64,000 bases of DNA, from positions 193,039,948-193,103,947 of the forward strand of contig CP136064.1 of assembly GCA_032622095.1 (NCBI GenBank), read 5' to 3'. The translations under genes were made by a program, and so were the position numbers. Of this stretch, positions 11,425 to 21,800 are shown in pieces; the first letter of the stretch is position 1; each line of letters begins with the position of its first letter. The notes under the pieces were generated by a model. That model was not told where the DNA came from. It did not search any database and saw only the letters and a program-made list of their open reading frames with translations. This stretch comes from Siphonodentalium dalli (lineage: Eukaryota; Mollusca; Scaphopoda; Gadilida; Siphonodentaliidae).

Positions 11425-12847
11425 TGTAAAGTTTGAGCTATTGCCATGGCTTTGTCGTCCGTGTGTATGTGTGTACGTAAGGCGTCAACAATGCAGGCTA
11501 CAGGTCGTACCTTTGGTCGGATCATTATGAAATTTGTCATAGCTGTTGACATCAACATTTAGACCAGATTATTAATTTTGGGATCATTCGGAAAAAAAAC
11601 ATGGCCGCCAGTGGCCATCTTGGATTTCAAAATTCAATCCATTAGCACGGGCTACAGTTCGTAATGTTTGTCTGATCATCATGAAATTTGTCAAGAATGT
11701 TAATAATGACATGTAGATGGGAACGAGTCCTTTTGGGGTCATTCGGCCAAAAAACATGGCCGCAGCAGCCATTTTGGATTTTAGTCTTTATATGACTAAA
11801 TCTTTAGCACGGGCTACAGGTCTTAACTTTAGTCTGATCATCATAAAATTTGTCATGGCTGTTAAAATTGGAATGTAGATGGGAACGAGTCATTTTGGGG
11901 TCATTCGGACAAAAAACATGGCCGCCAGTGGCCATCTTGGATTTCAAAATTTAATCCATTAGCACGGGCCACAGGTCGTACTGTTTGTCTGATCATCATG
12001 AAATTTGTCATGGATGATAATATTGACATGTAGATGGGAACGAGTAATTTTGGGGTTATTCGGCCAAAAACATGGCCGCCAGCAGCCATCTTGGATTTTA
12101 CTCTTTGTATGACTAAATTCTTTAGCACGGGCTACAGGTCGTACTTTCAGTCTGATCATCATAAAAATTGTCAAGAATGTTAATAATGACATGCAGATGG
12201 GAACGAGTCATTTTGGGATGATTTGACCCAAAAACATGGCCGCCAGCAGCCATCTTGGATTTTACTCTTTGTATGACTAAATTCTTTAGCACGGGCTACA
12301 GGTCGTACTTTCAGTCTGATCATCATAAAATTTGTCAAGAATGTTAATAATGACATGTAGATGGGAACGAGTCATTTTGGGATCATTTGACCCAAAAACA
12401 TGGCCGCCAGCAGCCATCTTGGATTTTAATCTTTGTATGACTAAATTCTTTATCACAGGCTACAGGTCGTACTTTTAGTCTGATCATCATAAAATTTGTC
12501 AAGAATGTTAATAATGACATGTAGATGGGAACGAGTCATTTTGGGGTCATTCGGCCAAAAAACATGGCTGCCAGCAGCCATCTTGGATTTTACTCTTTGT
12601 ATGACTAAATCATTTAGCACGGGCTACAGGTCGTACCTTTAGTCTGATCATCATGAATTTTTTCATGGCTGTTGAAATTGGAATGTAGATGAGAATGAGT
12701 CATTTTGGGGACATTCCGACAAAAAAACATGGCTGCCAGCGGCCATCTTGGATTTCCAAATTCAATTCTAAATCTTTCCATTCATTGCTCATCACACAAA
12801 TTTAACTTCTTCTCAAAGTTGAGCTACAGTGTCATTGACACTTTCAT
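11425..12847 (+). repeat. Array-type element, copy B (plus orientation)
   Basis: About eight units of about 160 bases, the reverse complement of those in copy A, with repeated ACATGGCCGCCAGYRGCCAT blocks near 11600, 11755, 11920, 12073, 12237, 12401, 12565 and 12728. The left part contains CATGGCTTTGTCGTCCGTGT near 11443. The right edge has TGAGCTACAGTGTCATTGAC followed by ACTTTCAT, ending at 12847. Copies A and B face each other about 7 kb apart, so the interval 2.3-12.85 kb is bounded by long inverted arrays. Minus-strand frames of 62-77 codons repeating ILxFLTNFMMIRQT are by-products of the array. Confidence 0.75.
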
Positions 12848-13130
12848 TTGAGACATTAAAGAACGAAATATGTCGTTACACCATTAATGATCATTAATAC
12901 ATAATTTGTGTTTATGAAAGTCTGGTACAGACAGTTTGTTTCCAGTACATATTCATTGGAACGTAAACAATTATTCTCATGTTAATATTGCCTTTCGTTA
13001 CTGGTTTCCTTGACTCACATATCTCTCACTTCTTAATACTTATAATTAAAACAAATGTTCTGTGTTTTGTGTCACTTCTTAATAGCATTCTGTATTCTGC
13101 TATTGAAAAGAAAAACAGTTGTAGTATACC

Positions 13131-13480
13131 TTAAAGGTATGAAGGCCTTGGTGGGTATCATGTGAACATATTTCCACCGCTACAAACGAAATAATATTCA
13201 AATATAGACAGACTTTGTTAATATACAAATGAGAAATATCTCATAAACATTATGTTATAGTCGTAAATTTGCCGACTGTTATGTAAACAAAGCATAAAAA
13301 AGTTACTTTCCTGGTGTTTCTTTATATTATGATGGTAAACATAAAGAGCGTTCTTTGTTGCTCAATTCCTTATTTGGAAATAATAAAGAGCGTTTATACC
13401 ATTTGTGTGTGATTAGCCAGTAGCATTATGCTGCCTTCTAGAACACAATCAGACTCTTGTTTAGGTAAAATTTAGTAGGT
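13131..13480. mobile_element. TTAA MITE family A, truncated member
   Basis: It begins TTAA at 13131 with AGGTATGAAGGCCTTGGTGG, then shares with 41322-41747 the order CTACAAACG/ATATAGACAGACTTTG, GTAAACATAAAGAGCGTT, AATAAAGAGCGTTTAT and ATTTGTGTGTGATTA. The far end is not recognisable. Two copies of the AATAAAGAGCG motif lie inside (13343 and 13383). Confidence 0.6.
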
Positions 13481-14023
13481 CTTTATGTAAGCATGATGTT
13501 TAAGGGATTACAGTGCTCATGAAACAACAAAACTCTATCGGAAAGCCACCCCTATTGTGATCACAATAATCCAAGTCCCATAAAAATCGCGTAATAATTA
13601 AGCCGAGAAATAAATAAATAATACCGCCACCGGTTGTCGGCTATCTCCGTCGCAAAACCTCGCATGACGTCAAGCGAGGTAAACTAATTAAAAACACGGA
13701 ATCGGAGTTATTTGTGTCTACCTATATGACGATGGAAAATCCGGAATAGACATCAGCTCGTGAGCGTGATGGAATTACTGCGGGGCATATCAATAGCATT
13801 GTGTACACATGGTTAATTGTCATCGCGCGGTGAGTTATATTCACTTGTGATTTGTCTTAAGCGCTGTTTGGAAAGTTATTGTTTTGACAAAAAAACTATA
13901 GAAGGCCGATTGAGCGGGGTAGGTAACACTTTCGTGTCAAAAATAAAGCTTATAAAAACATGAGCAGGCATGTGAACTCTATTCGGGCGCGTGTTCACGA
14001 TGTTGTTTTAATTTTCCGTATAT

Positions 14024-14242
14024 ATGCCCCGAGTGTTCCGTATTTACAATCATTCATTCGTAACATTGCCATATAAATGCAGTGTTTTCGGCTGTGGTCG
14101 GTCTAGTGACTCTCAGTTAGGTATAATGCTGTATTCATTTCCAAACGATGTTCGTTTACGTGCCATTTGGCGGGATTTCTGTGGGAAACCCGTTGCGCAA
14201 TCATCAGAAACCGATTACATATACCAAATAAAGAGCGTTTAA
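14024..14242 (+). CDS. Possible THAP-type zinc-finger exon (partial)
   Basis: A 72-codon frame with the pattern KCSVFGCGRSSDS, then YSFPND at residues 37-42 and IWRDFC at 48-53. Established knowledge: the THAP domain (C2CH, about 90 residues, DNA binding) starts with C-x2-4-C and has an invariant Pro in an F-P-x-D segment and an invariant Trp. Here Cys19, Cys24, Pro40 and Trp49 fit. The second Cys/His pair and the terminal AVPTIF motif are missing: the frame stops after IKSV, where an AATAAAGAGCG repeat begins. It is therefore either a first exon whose donor I could not identify or a truncated pseudogene. THAP domains occur in host regulators and in P-element-type transposases. The first ATG is at 14024, but the true start could be nearer the Cys. 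Confidence 0.45.
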   Translation: MPRVFRIYNHSFVTLPYKCSVFGCGRSSDSQLGIMLYSFPNDVRLRAIWRDFCGKPVAQSSETDYIYQIKSV

Positions 14243-14304
14243 TTTGACAAGTCAGTCATGGTTACGAATACATACAATTGCAGTTAAAGTGGAGAGTATG
14301 TTGA

Positions 14305-14610
14305 ATACATCACGATAACAACTATTCTTAGTCGATTCCCCATTTCCTTCACCATGGCTCCATAAAGAGCGTTCCATGTTAAGAGTTTTCCTAATATGGT
14401 ACGAATAAAAAGAGTTTAATAAAGCGGAAATTGCTATGACTTGGAAGGATATATAAAGCATGCATATCGGAAGTTCGTGTACATGTATTGACCTGTATTG
14501 GTGTAATCAGTAAAACAAATCACGATGACAACTGTTCTAAGTCGAGTCCCTTTACCTTGACACAATAAAGAGCGTTCACTATTACGATATATTGCGAATA
14601 AAGAGCACTT
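14305..14610 (+). repeat. Diverged tandem duplication with AATAAAGAGCG motifs
   Basis: The segment CATCACGATAACAACTATTC-TTAGTCGATTCCC-...-ATAAAGAGCGTTC at about 14308-14376 is repeated as AATCACGATGACAACTGTTC-TAAGTCGAGTCCC-...-AATAAAGAGCGTTC at about 14518-14580. Copies of the motif also lie at 14229 and 14598. It may belong to transposon family A or to an older local duplication. Confidence 0.55.
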
Positions 14611-14642
14611 GAATATGTGATTCCATATTAAACCGGATTATT

Positions 14643-16834
14643 ATCCCTCCTTCAAAAAGTGTTATATATATATGATTGGATGTTTATAACCCTATTGTTA
14701 TGCGTAATTGCCACATAGAGGTCGATTTATGACCTGGATATTCAATAGACCGCATCGCTAGAGTGCTAATTTAATAGGTCAATAACGATGCATAGATGTA
14801 GTGAATTTCCATCAGTGACAGTCGGCTAGATTGTTTTGGGGTGGGGGAAGCAATATTCCGAAATATATATAAACACCATATTGCCCAAATAATTACATGA
14901 TTCATAACCAAGGAAAAATGAACATATCATATTGGTAATGAATGACTTGATTATAATTGATTAAATCCGACAGCAATAAACCAATTGTGTGTTGTTTTAC
15001 CACGTTACGATAATTAAAACGAAACGCTCTTTATTGACACACGACTAATGGCATCTGGAAATTGGAATGTTTACGAGATGATACTTGCCTAATAACTGTG
15101 CAAGTCTTCGCGTATATATGCAATCTTGATATGCATATATAATATAACTTGGACTATTCCGGTAACGAAAAATATATATAAACACGAGCACCCGTTTATA
15201 TAGATAAATGCGCGCAAAACTGAATAATATACGGGCATGGCTTTATAGTAACAACACATCGCGATACATATAATAATAGTAATAATAACACGATAAAGAT
15301 CGACATTTAATTACGAGAAAGGCGATGTTTCGGCGAAGTTTTGCATTCGCAGTGTGATAACGCGACAATCGTCAAAGGCCGCGATCGACTGCATGCAAAC
15401 TTAAAATACCGCCGTCGCGTATCTATGCGTTGTCAATGAGTTACCACGTGATCGATCACGTGCTATGCTTCTGTTTACATGTGACAATCACGTGATCGGG
15501 CTGATGATCACGTGACTTCGTCTACAACAAAATCTTCGGCTAACTTCGGAATTTTTTTGAATCGTTATAAAAATAACGATTGGCGGCCGAATATTAGATT
15601 ATATGCGCCCAATGGACATTTTATATATATATTATCGGTATATTGAAAGAAAATAATATTGTTTTTTTCAGGACCGTATTCCTTTAAGGGATAGTGATCG
15701 TATATTTGAACCAAAATGTATGCGTTTTAATATTGATCTGTTTACGGTGTTTGGAACAAATATTTTCGACAACTAAACCCTCTCGTCCCTTTTATATAAT
15801 TAATATAACATCCCTCATCCAATAATCTCCAAATTGCATATCTAATTTCAATCCTAGTTACACGTCACACCGACCCTCATCATTTGCCAATTGTACACCC
15901 TTTTTTGCTGCTTCTGTTGCAACTGCTCAATTTCTTTAAAAATTATTGAAAAAATGGTCCTCCGGCCAGCGACATTTACCTCCGATTTAGTTTTTTCGAT
16001 CATCGGTCCACACCAAAATTGAGCACACGTCCCCTATATAATATACCTATTTAAACCGAGTATACACGGTGGGTGTAATAGAAGAACCATTAATTTAACC
16101 GTAACCGTAGCATATTTCCACGTATACGTGTACGTTTTCACGACAAATCCCCGCTGATCTGTTATTAATGAACCAAACAATTAACATGTCAACACACTCT
16201 GGCCCGCCAATGCTACAGTGTATAAACGTAACGGGGCAAATATGCATATTATATTGACCGCTAACGAGAACATTCATCACCAATAATCTGCTCACCCCTT
16301 TCAGTCGATACGATAGAAACTAAACGATTTGTTACTTCTAATTACCCGTACTTAATTACACTACTTGCGTGTTAATAAAGTACGACACCCCCCCCCCCCC
16401 AATCACAACTAAAGGTGAAACATGGGATTTAGAACATTAATATTCACTCTTACACAGTTCCACATTCAAGGTGTGTCTTGTGTAATCGTATGTCAGTTGT
16501 AACGTTGTGAAACCGCAACCGAACTGAATTATTCTATTGCTAAATAGTTCATGGGTGACCTGATGCATGCATCTTAGTTTTCTTGTACTTACTGATGCTC
16601 GACTTCGTTACACCCCGGTTGGGTGCCGGGTATTAAAATAAGTCGGACGATTAAATGTTGTTGTATATATTACACGCTTGTTAAAATCCAGTGTTCCTGT
16701 TCCATATTTATAAATTCGTTTTGGAACACGCGTCGCATGCGGAACGTAAATGACTTTCGCATGAACCATGAAACCGAAACTATGTAAAAGAAAAAAAAAA
16801 GCATCGCACACGAAAAAAACAAGCCCGGTATGTG
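14643..16834. other. no gene recognised
   Basis: A+T-rich sequence with one inverted AATAAAGAGCG motif at about 15020, a cluster of CACGTG sites (separate entry) and a run of C near 16387. The 66-codon minus frame at 16095-16295 shows no domain. Nothing else can be supported. Confidence 0.3.
15445..15514. promoter_or_regulatory. Cluster of four CACGTG E-boxes
   Basis: CACGTG occurs at 15445, 15457, 15489 and 15509. The first two form the 18-base palindrome CACGTGATCGATCACGTG, and the last three are embedded in the form TCACGTGA/GATCACGTG. Established knowledge: bHLH-Zip factors (MITF/TFE, USF, Max-type) bind (G/T)CACGTGA(C). The cluster sits about 3.3 kb before the first coding exon of the CCDC14-like gene and 1.2 kb after the THAP-like frame. 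A regulatory role for either is inference. Confidence 0.4.
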
Positions 16835-17208
16835 CAGGGACGTGGCTAGAGGGTCTCCGTTGGGGGGTACCCACCTTGGGGAAATTCCAAAATTCCAACT
16901 GCACTCCCCCCCCCCCCCCCTCTGAATCAGAATCAGACCAAACACAAGTTTTTTTTGCATAATTCCATTTGCACCCCCTTGCACCTCAGTGCTCAGGCCA
17001 TGGTTCTATATTCCCGGTATGAGAACATTCAGATATTTTAACCTGAAAATTTGCATAAATCCTAACATCTAGGTCTAACACCAGACAAATGCAAACGGCT
17101 ACGGGCAAGAGACCAGGACACACCGGGCCGACCATGGTTGTTCGGCCCGGTGTGAGAAAATTTTGAAAACTATACAAGAAAATTGCCAATCCTAGCATTT
17201 AGACTGGC
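16835..17208 (+). mobile_element. hAT-type non-autonomous element, left part, cut by assembly gap
   Basis: It starts CAGGGACGTGGCTAGAGGGT and follows the complete element at 57164-58799 block by block: CACCTTGGGGAAATTCC, a run of C, a GCATAATTCCAT block, GAGAACATT, AGATATTTTAACCTGAAAAT, and the hairpin CCGGGCCGACCATGGTTGTT with CGGCCCGGTG. The copy enters the N gap, so the right end and the target duplication are unseen. Frames in this stretch, including one that runs through the Ns, are by-products. Confidence 0.75.
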
Positions 17209-17308
17209 NNNNNNNNNNNNNNNNNNNNNNNNNNNNNNNNNNNNNNNNNNNNNNNNNNNNNNNNNNNNNNNNNNNNNNNNNNNNNNNNNNNNNNNNNNNN
17301 NNNNNNNN
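17209..17308. other. Assembly gap (100 N)
   Basis: One hundred N in a row. The length is the conventional placeholder, so the true distance is unknown. It falls inside the hAT-type repeat, a typical place for an assembly break. Confidence 0.99.
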
Positions 17309-18778
17309 GACCCTTTCTGGACACATTGAAGTTGTGCAACATATTGTACTTGTATCAAATTGGTGTAATCAATTCCTCCTACAGTTTGTAGTATAAGGAT
17401 CTGAATTTCTGAAACCCATATATCCTTCAAACCTGCCTCCTTCGTCGGGGGGACATTTTGGTCAGCGACCTTTTATTAAATTTGGCATCTGAATTAGATT
17501 TAAGACTATTGAGTGACAAAAGAAAAGAAAATTAAATAACTGATTTCGGTTACAGGTCAGAAAAAATTAAGGTCAGTAGGTAGGATTGAAAATATTTTTT
17601 TTTTATTTTTTTTTTTTCCGTTTTGATATATTCTTATTATTCTCATGTCTTCTGCAAGATTTAGATGAGATTACTTGTGAATTTTTGCATAAGCTGTAAC
17701 AACACAATTGAAGACATTTAATTTTGTTTTGCATATAAATTTTCTAGCTTCCGTAATAGGCACTATAGGCAGATGTATATATTTATTTTGTTCACCGACA
17801 GCTGGCAGCATGCTTGCTGAATGGCAACATTTTTTTCCATGTAGGTAGGGAATACAAAAACAAGTATTTTTGTTTTGGTTTGGCCCAACTTTAATATTAA
17901 ACTGAACATCCTATTCAGTTATATTCAATGTCAATGAGGCCACAGATATGTGATTATTAAAGTTGATATCTGTAGCCGGGTAAATGTACTAGTATTTGTG
18001 TTGCATATAAAGATTAATTACACTCAATGTAAAAGGAAACACCCTGCTCATCATTGTGTATACATTTGTAATCTGACTGCCTAAAGCTGCTTGCAAGGCT
18101 CATTCTGATTGGTCAGTAGTCTGTGTTCTTATGGATATGTTGGCCACTTTTGGGAACAATTCTACATGTACCACCATGTTGTGGTAGTTGTGTGCAATGT
18201 TGCTAGGGTCTCACATTTTCATAATTCAAACCTCAGGTGAATTGGTTAAAATCATGATAGGTGATGACAGAGAAATGGTATGGCTGCATAATAATAACTA
18301 TTTGTAACAATAATTTAAGATGTAACAGGATTAGGCCATACAAAACCGAAAATCTTTCTGAAATGACTGAGTAAATTAGTCACCATTTAATAGTGACTTT
18401 TGATGTTACAAAAGTTCAGCTTTCTGGTGGAGAATTATACCACTCCGGGATAAAAATTTAACTGCCGGTATTTTATAGCAGGTTTCTGAAGCCAAAGTGC
18501 ATTTCATAATTTAAAATAAAATCACACAGCCCAAATACATAAGAAATAAAAATATACCGCTCATCGTGTTTTTTGTGTGTATAGTAAAATTTGACCACAT
18601 AAACTACACTTCACCACAAAGAGTCTCTTTACTACATGTAGTTGTCAAATTCTACTATATACACGCCGATGTGCCATGTATTTATTACTTTAGTGTACCA
18701 GATAATCGAGATATAGTTCAGCAGTAATCTTTTTCCCATAGATCTATTAATTACTGTATCTGATTTTCTTGCTCTCAG
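17309..18778 (+). other. Upstream region of the CCDC14-like gene
   Basis: No ORF of note. The last bases before the first ATG read as a pyrimidine-rich acceptor (TTTTCTTGCTCTCAG ending at 18778), so at least one non-coding 5' exon probably lies upstream, here or before the gap. I could not place the promoter. A TTTTTTTTTTATTTTTTTTT tract lies near 17600. Confidence 0.4.
18576..18664. repeat. Small foldback sequence
   Basis: GTGTATAGTAAAATTTGAC near 18576 is answered by its near-complement GTCAAATTCTACTATATACAC ending near 18664, with further pairing inside (CTACATGTAG, GAGTCTC). It is a short hairpin-forming relic just before the gene start. No flanking duplication is evident. Confidence 0.6.
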
Positions 18779-18826
18779 ATGTCGTCAAAACAGAAAAACA
18801 CCAAAGAAAAACTTGTTCTGCCAAAG
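18779..18826 (+). CDS. CCDC14: CCDC14-like exon 1 (coding), residues 1-16
   Basis: Sixteen codons beginning MSSKQKNTKEKLVLPK, preceded directly by a TTTTCTTGCTCTCAG acceptor and followed by a GTAATT donor. It ends in phase 0. The ATG is the first base of the exon, so any 5' UTR must come from an upstream exon. If that exon carried an in-frame ATG the protein would be longer. Confidence 0.65.
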
Positions 18827-21800
18827 GTAATTACATGTAATTTACTTGTGTTTCATCCAATAGATACAATTTCTGGTCAAGTTGTGTAACAAACTCAACC
18901 TATATGGTTTGATGAATGACGGTGGGTGTCTGTGTCACGATGTCATCATGATAACTCGTAACAAACGTAATAAGAATTTGACTAAATGAGCTTATACTCA
19001 TGAATCTGTTGGATTAGTTCAAAAACCAGTCCTGTCCGAAAAAAATTTTGTGGAGTTCTTCCTCCTCGATTGTCTACCAAGCGTCTTATATCGCAATGAG
19101 AAATTTGGCACACATTTTCTTATGTCACAACAGCATCTCTAATATGTGTACCTCTTGTTAAAAAATGTCTTGATTTACTGGTCATCTGATTGTTTATATC
19201 AATAATACTCTGCATGTTATATGGAGTCATTAACCCTTCTATGACTGGAGCATCCTGAAATTTTGCGAAAGCCCTGTGCCAATGCATTCTCTTATATCTG
19301 CGAGTCTCCCACAGGGAACCTCGCATATATAAGAGAATACATTGGCCTGACAATAATTACCTTGACCTTGTAAGCCAACTGGTGCATTCTCTTATACATG
19401 TATATGCAAGGCTTCCTATGGGAGACTCTCATATATAATAGAATGCACTGGTACATGATCTTTATTGCTGCACCAGTGCACCTCCCGTCATGAAAGGGTT
19501 AATATTAATAATTTATATGTGGGTCTGTGGTTAACATAGACTGTATTAATAATAAAGTCACTGACAGTTTGATGCCTCAATGTGTACGTTATGGTAATGC
19601 TCGTCGTTGGTGCATGTTACATTGTAGATCCCGGTCCAGCTTCAGGTATCAGAATAGGTTAATAAATGTGTGAAATACTTTATTTTTATGCTAATTAATC
19701 ATGAATGTGTGTTGTAGAACAAGCTGCGGGTCATTGGAAGTAAGACTGTTGCCAAGACTCAGACAGACAAGAAGTGAGTATTGACCTATGTACAGTTTAA
19801 ATTAAGAAGCACAGTATTCTGATCTAAATATGATTACCGGTAAGCTTATAAATCGCCCGTCTCAAATTGTCAAAATTTAGATAAAAACACTGCATGTATT
19901 TATTTGAAAATCATTGAGATTGATTTAAGAATGCACTGCCATTTCAACAAGTTTTAATACAGAACTGTATTTCTGGATTTTAGCTATGCTGGTTGTGGAT
20001 TTAGAGGTATATTTCTGTTAACTTATGTTATCTCAATTGACGGCATAACAAATTACACTATAAAGTTATTGACTATGTTAAAATAACGTCGTACTATATA
20101 AATATAAATACTATTTTAATCACCAATCAGTTATACTTTCTCTCATAGTATGAATGTTGATATTTTGTATAATTTCAGAGCGAGAGTTAAGCCTGCCTGC
20201 CCTCCACCTAACAAGGCAAAGAAGTCTGATCTAAAGAGAGGCTACACTCTTTATTCATCAGAATCTGAAGATTTGGTCACTGCAGTCAGAAGAGACATGG
20301 ACCGATGCTCTAAATTTGCTCAATCTCTTGTTGCAGCTAGAACAGGTACTGTGAATTCAGTTCTCTAAGCAGATTTGGTTTTAAGTAGCTTTCAGAGGAC
20401 TATGTTGTATTGATCCTTGCGTTTGTTGGATCCATTGTACCGTTCACACACGTCTGTTGCTAAAAAATGCAGAGCTTCCAACTGTAGCAGATAAGTTCAT
20501 TATTGTAGTAAATGTAATATTGCAAATCAATCTATCCGTTATAAATTAATTCTAAGATAATGCCCAACCTGTCAAATCCCAATAAACTAAATCTTTATTC
20601 CCACAAATACTGAAAAATACAAGTAAAATTTCCTTCACTTCGCAGACTACTTAAGCCGCCATCTTTGATCATTTGAAAACAAGAATTATGATACGATGCA
20701 AGGGCTTTGATGCTGTATAAGGTATGAGTTGGGACCTGCGTTGCATTCAAATTAGAATTTCTCCATCGGATTCATTAACGGATACAATGCAATGGCCAAA
20801 TCATAGCCATCTAAACCAGGGTTTCCACTTCTATGGCAGGCCGGCTGTCAAACAGCCTCATTCCCCTCACCAACCATGACCTCGTATTTGGTCACAAAAT
20901 GGCCACAGACCAAGTTCAACCCCCTTTTTCCCCAGGAAGGGCAACCCACAACACTAATGATTAACAGGTCACAAGGAATCATGTACTTGATGCTTGAATA
21001 ATAATAATGTGATCGGTAACACATGCCATGTGGACAGTTGTCTACACAGTCCTTAGTAACACTTTGTCGGCCAAAGTTAAACCAATCATCACATGAAAGA
21101 AATTTGCCCACGCACCCAGTTCCTGTGACATCACAACTCATGAAATGTTGAAGCGTTAGTTGAATAAATTCCCAAAATGTCATTTGAATACATTCATGAT
21201 CAATATGAAAATTTTTATAAAGGAAAACTGCGGCCTAGCAATACCTGGGGATCAGCCAAAATAACTTCATTTTATCCACTGAGAGACCTGATAACTCATC
21301 GCCATCAACCATATAAACTTTTTTAGCTTCGTAATAGGCATCGCCATCTACCATATAAACTTTTTTAGCTTTCGTACTAGGCATCGCCATCAAGATATGC
21401 TGAACTCGATATTCTGTTGATCAGTGGTGGCAAAAAGTTCACTGTTGAGTAATAATGTATCATTTGCACCAGTTTACCGAAATGTATGTCATATTTAAAT
21501 ATTTGAAGTCACAGTTGATTTCATGCAGTACTTATTTTAATACCGAATATATGACCATTAACCATATTGTCATTGAGTAAATTTCCTGGAAGAAAACTTT
21601 CTCAGCTCAAACCTGATAGAAAATAAGCAGTTAAGTGGTCTCTTTAGCAAAATGTTGAATTTATGTCATGACAAAACAGTTCTGGGAAGGGACACATAAC
21701 ACTCAAGGGCAAACGTTGTGATGTTAGTTACACTGTCCGGAGTATGTCGCAAAGATCAAAGACCCCACTGTGAGCTTTGATGTAACAACATTATTCTCTT

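Noticed and set aside
11584-12192. Minus-strand frames of 62-77 codons with repeated FLTNFMMIRQT peptides
   Set aside because: These are translations of the 160-base array units; each frame is the same repeat shifted by one unit.
17170-17430. 86-codon frame across the N gap
   Set aside because: The apparent continuity is only the undetermined bases of the gap.
19120-19353. 77-codon minus frame in intron 1 and similar frames at 25681-25905
   Set aside because: They read through the piggyBac-type MITE; peptides such as CILLYMRGSLWETR recur because the DNA repeats.
20848-21183. 111-codon Cys-containing minus frame as an antisense gene
   Set aside because: No family resemblance, no splice or promoter support, and chance frames of this size are expected in 64 kb.
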